This document shows, in pieces, positions 61,966-64,000 of a stretch of DNA of 64,000 nucleotides. A model generated the notes under the pieces. The model had not been told where the DNA came from. It searched no databases and was given only the letters and a program-made list of their open reading frames with translations. The translations under genes and the position numbers were made by a program. The stretch comes from Microcoleus sp. FACHB-68 (GTDB lineage Bacteria; Cyanobacteriota; Cyanobacteriia; Cyanobacteriales; Oscillatoriaceae), in the NCBI RefSeq assembly GCF_014695715.1, contig NZ_JACJOT010000008.1:1240001-1304000 (forward strand), in the 5' to 3' direction. Within the stretch, counting starts at the first letter, position 1, and each line of letters opens with the position of its first letter.

Positions 61966-63343
61966 GATTATAGCTCCCTAGAAGATGCTCCCTAGTTTTG
62001 GCAAGCTTGATACCGGCAGTCTCAGAGGCTTACCAATGGGGCTGATCCCTTATCCCTCGTGAGTGCGCCGACAAAACAGCCGGTGATTGCAACACCCGTG
62101 GTGTGACCGCCCAAGGCTTATATACAAGATATAAAATACTTTCAGGCTTTATAGTATAGGGTTTTGCCTGCTGAATTCCGTCCCAAGGTCAAAATTTACC
62201 AAAAATTTATACCTTAAGGAGGATTCATAAATTTTTTATAAAGCTTTATGGTTGAGATCGGTTGTTAATGTGTTGGTTGTTAATCTCACCGCAGTTGCCT
62301 AAAGCCTTGAGAGGTCTGTGCTGCCGGCAGTAACTTCCCATTGCGAATGCCGACCAAGCGGTAGCGTTTATCAGGATCTGTTGAGACTTTGTCGGAAAAT
62401 AGGGAAAAAATAGAGGAAAGCGAGAGTTTACTCGTTTGCCGGCCAGAGTAAAAAATTTGAGGTTAATGTTTGGGGGTAAAAGTTTGCTCGATCTTGCCTG
62501 TACCTTTACATTCTCAAGTATTTGTTTTGGTCTAATTTTGCAAATCTGTGGAAAAAACTCTCAGAAAAAAGTTTAATTCACACCGTTAATAATCTAGAAT
62601 TAGATAAAAAAGTTGTTACAAATTAAATTTAAATTAAAAATTTTAAAAAATTCAGGCATTTTTTGTTAGGGTGTTATACATTGCATTCACCCTATTTTGA
62701 AGTTCATTGTACTGACAAATTCGGTTAATTATCAGTGGTTTTTCGTTTCTAATCGTTAAAGAAACGAGAGCCAAAGTAATGTCATCTACCAATATTGTTC
62801 ATTGGTATATCTTCAGGAATACCTTAAAACCCTTAAAACCCAAGTAATCTTGTTTTAGCAAAAAGTCTGGCTTGTGGGCCATTAAAAATTAGCACAAACG
62901 CAATACCCAAACCGCTTAATACAGTTTTCCTGATTCGGTAAAGCCGCATTCCAGCTAAGTTGTATTGCCAATTACAAGCTAACTTTACAAAGGCTTAATT
63001 CTTCAGGTATAAACTTATGCAGTTTTTCATAAAAGAATCGAAGTAAGTGGCCATTATGTTTGTTCGGTATTGGTAGCAACCTCATCCTTTAGGCAGAAGA
63101 ATACAAAAAACTTAAATGATATTGTTTTCGTTAATGAGAGCAATCAAAAACAAAAGCTTAAAGCGAAGTTTTCCAGTCTGCAAAAGACAGCAATATCTAC
63201 TTCATTTAAGCTAAGCAAACGCTTCCTTCAAACTCATTCTTATGTACCGTTCTGGTAAAAACGCTCCCAGTGATGTTTGATAGCTAGCTGCTTTTGACAC
63301 TTCTAAAAAACAGCATCGAACGACTAAATATCTGAGGCTACTT
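61966..63343. other. long intergenic region between divergent subtilase and glycosyltransferase genes
   Basis: 1.38 kb. 62030-62130 is more GC-rich and contains small inverted repeats, such as ACACC-ACG-GGTGT on the minus strand; this may be a structured 5' leader of the subtilase. 62286-62450 holds a gene-like fragment (separate entry). 62500-63200 is AT-rich. I see no riboswitch class or RNA gene that I can name. Confidence 0.45.
62286..62450 (-). pseudogene. possible C-terminal gene fragment
   Basis: The minus strand reads about 55 codons ending 'DPDKRYRLVGIRNGKLLPAAQTSQGFRQLR' and TGA at 62286-62288. The last 30 residues look like real protein. The frame has a TAA about 55 codons upstream and no Met start. 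It may be the decayed 3' end of an unknown gene. Confidence 0.3.
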
Positions 63344-64000
63344 ATGTCCCTGTACGAAGGTAAAATAACTGACGATCTCAGCAATGTTGTATCCAGAGCG
63401 GAATCTGCTCAAAAACTGGGCGATGAAGCGAGTTCCCAAGCTTCAGACAACGGCGTTCACAGCCCCGAAGACTCCCTTCCACAGGTGCCCGATCTCGTCT
63501 GCCTATGTCATTTGCGCTGGGATTTTGTCTACCAGCGGCCTCAACATCTGTTGAGCCGGTGTGCAAAAGCGCGGCGTGTGTTCTTGATCGAGGAACCAAT
63601 GTTTGGTGCTGAACCGGCAGGACGGTTGGATGTTAGCCGGCGCGAGAATGGGGTGTGGGTAGTTGTTCCGCATTTGCCGGAAGGGATGGATGAAGAGGCG
63701 GCAAGCACGCTTCAACAGGCACTCATTGACGAGCTATTTGCAAAACACAGCATTAATCAGTACATTTTATGGTATTACACCCCAATGGCGATGGCGTTCA
63801 CGCGGCATCTCAAGCCCTTGGCAGTTGTCTACGATTGCATGGATGAGCTTTCCGCCTTCAAAGGAGCACCACCGGCACTGAAAGAGCGCGAAGCCGAACT
63901 GTTCAAACGTGCAGACTTAGTATTTACCGGCGGGCATAGCCTTTACGAAGTCAAGCGCAACCAGCACCCCAACGCCCACCCATTTCCCAGCAGCATCGAA
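63344..64000 (+). CDS. glycosyltransferase, 3' end outside the window
   Basis: 219 codons from ATG 63344 run open to the window edge. After a polar N-terminal extension of about 50 residues comes 'PDLVCLCHLRWDFVYQRPQHLLSRCAKARRVFLIEEP', then 'LWYYTPMAMAFTRHLKPLAVVYDCMDELSAFKGAPPALKEREAELFKRADLVFTGGHSLYEVKR'. These match the N-terminal Rossmann domain of bacterial family-1-like (GT-B) glycosyltransferases, sometimes annotated next to UDP-galactopyranose mutase. The donor-binding C-terminal half is not visible. Envelope polysaccharide or glycolipid synthesis is likely. Confidence 0.82.
   Translation, partial: MSLYEGKITDDLSNVVSRAESAQKLGDEASSQASDNGVHSPEDSLPQVPDLVCLCHLRWDFVYQRPQHLLSRCAKARRVFLIEEPMFGAEPAGRLDVSRRENGVWVVVPHLPEGMDEEAASTLQQALIDELFAKHSINQYILWYYTPMAMAFTRHLKPLAVVYDCMDELSAFKGAPPALKEREAELFKRADLVFTGGHSLYEVKRNQHPNAHPFPSSIE

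Noticed and set aside
62030-62130. GC-rich hairpin-containing leader of the subtilase as a riboswitch
   Set aside because: Small stems are visible, but none of the conserved cores of riboswitch classes I know (cobalamin, c-di-GMP, SAM, Mn) is present.
63070-63258. 62-codon plus-strand frame upstream of the glycosyltransferase
   Set aside because: TTG start without ribosome site, AT-rich lysine/serine composition; not convincing.

Overview
The window reads as chromosomal DNA of a cyanobacterium, probably a filamentous oscillatorialean. This rests on cyanobacterium-typical families (SipA/DUF3148, Tab2, DUF1574, an SLH-containing iron-uptake porin, PEP-CTERM proteins, CHAT and filamentous-haemagglutinin exoproteins), a perfect NtcA-type site, and a genome-wide palindrome habit. 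The palindrome GCCGGC occurs every few hundred bases in most resident genes. The classical HIP1 octamer GCGATCGC is much rarer. Stretches lacking GCCGGC coincide with mobile or foreign-looking genes.

Layout. 1-5.4 kb: thioredoxin-TPR protein, cobalamin riboswitch with a CbiX-type chelatase, SipA, a lipid kinase and (minus strand) a cysteine desulfurase. 5.8-13.5 kb: an apparent nitrogen-scavenging operon behind a perfect NtcA palindrome. It contains a Tat-type BMP lipoprotein, two permeases and a double ATPase, interleaved with two isochorismatase-fold amidohydrolases, a cupin and a stand-alone domain resembling the allophanate hydrolase C-terminus. 13.8-22.5 kb: iron porin, FolK, a metal-binding HMA protein, Nudix hydrolase, VanW protein, ADP-ribosylglycohydrolase, an orphan TonB plug, photolyase and a PEP-CTERM protein.

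22.6-25.7 kb: two decayed insertion sequences side by side. One (IS4-like, 10-bp target duplication) has inserted into the last codons of an FkbM methyltransferase gene. 26-39.4 kb: housekeeping (mnmG, glucan phosphorylase, Tab2, mtnP), cell-envelope and TPR proteins, one a pseudogene. 39.6-42.9 kb: an AT-rich, GCCGGC-free island with a reverse transcriptase, an overlapping helical protein ending in a HEPN-like R-x4-H motif, and a tightly overlapped pair of small unknown genes. This is the best candidate for an undescribed, possibly anti-phage, system.

43-49.5 kb: pyrE, exported hypotheticals, bioF, then a twice-repeated module of a BON-domain lipoprotein and a glycine-zipper general-stress protein. 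49.9-62 kb: four minus-strand surface/secretion genes: a 2023-residue subtilase with proprotein-convertase P domains apparently inserted in its catalytic domain, a PEP-CTERM protein, a TpsA-like haemagglutinin and a TPR-CHAT protease-like protein. The window ends inside a glycosyltransferase gene.

All functional assignments come from reading motifs in the translated sequence; no database search was run.
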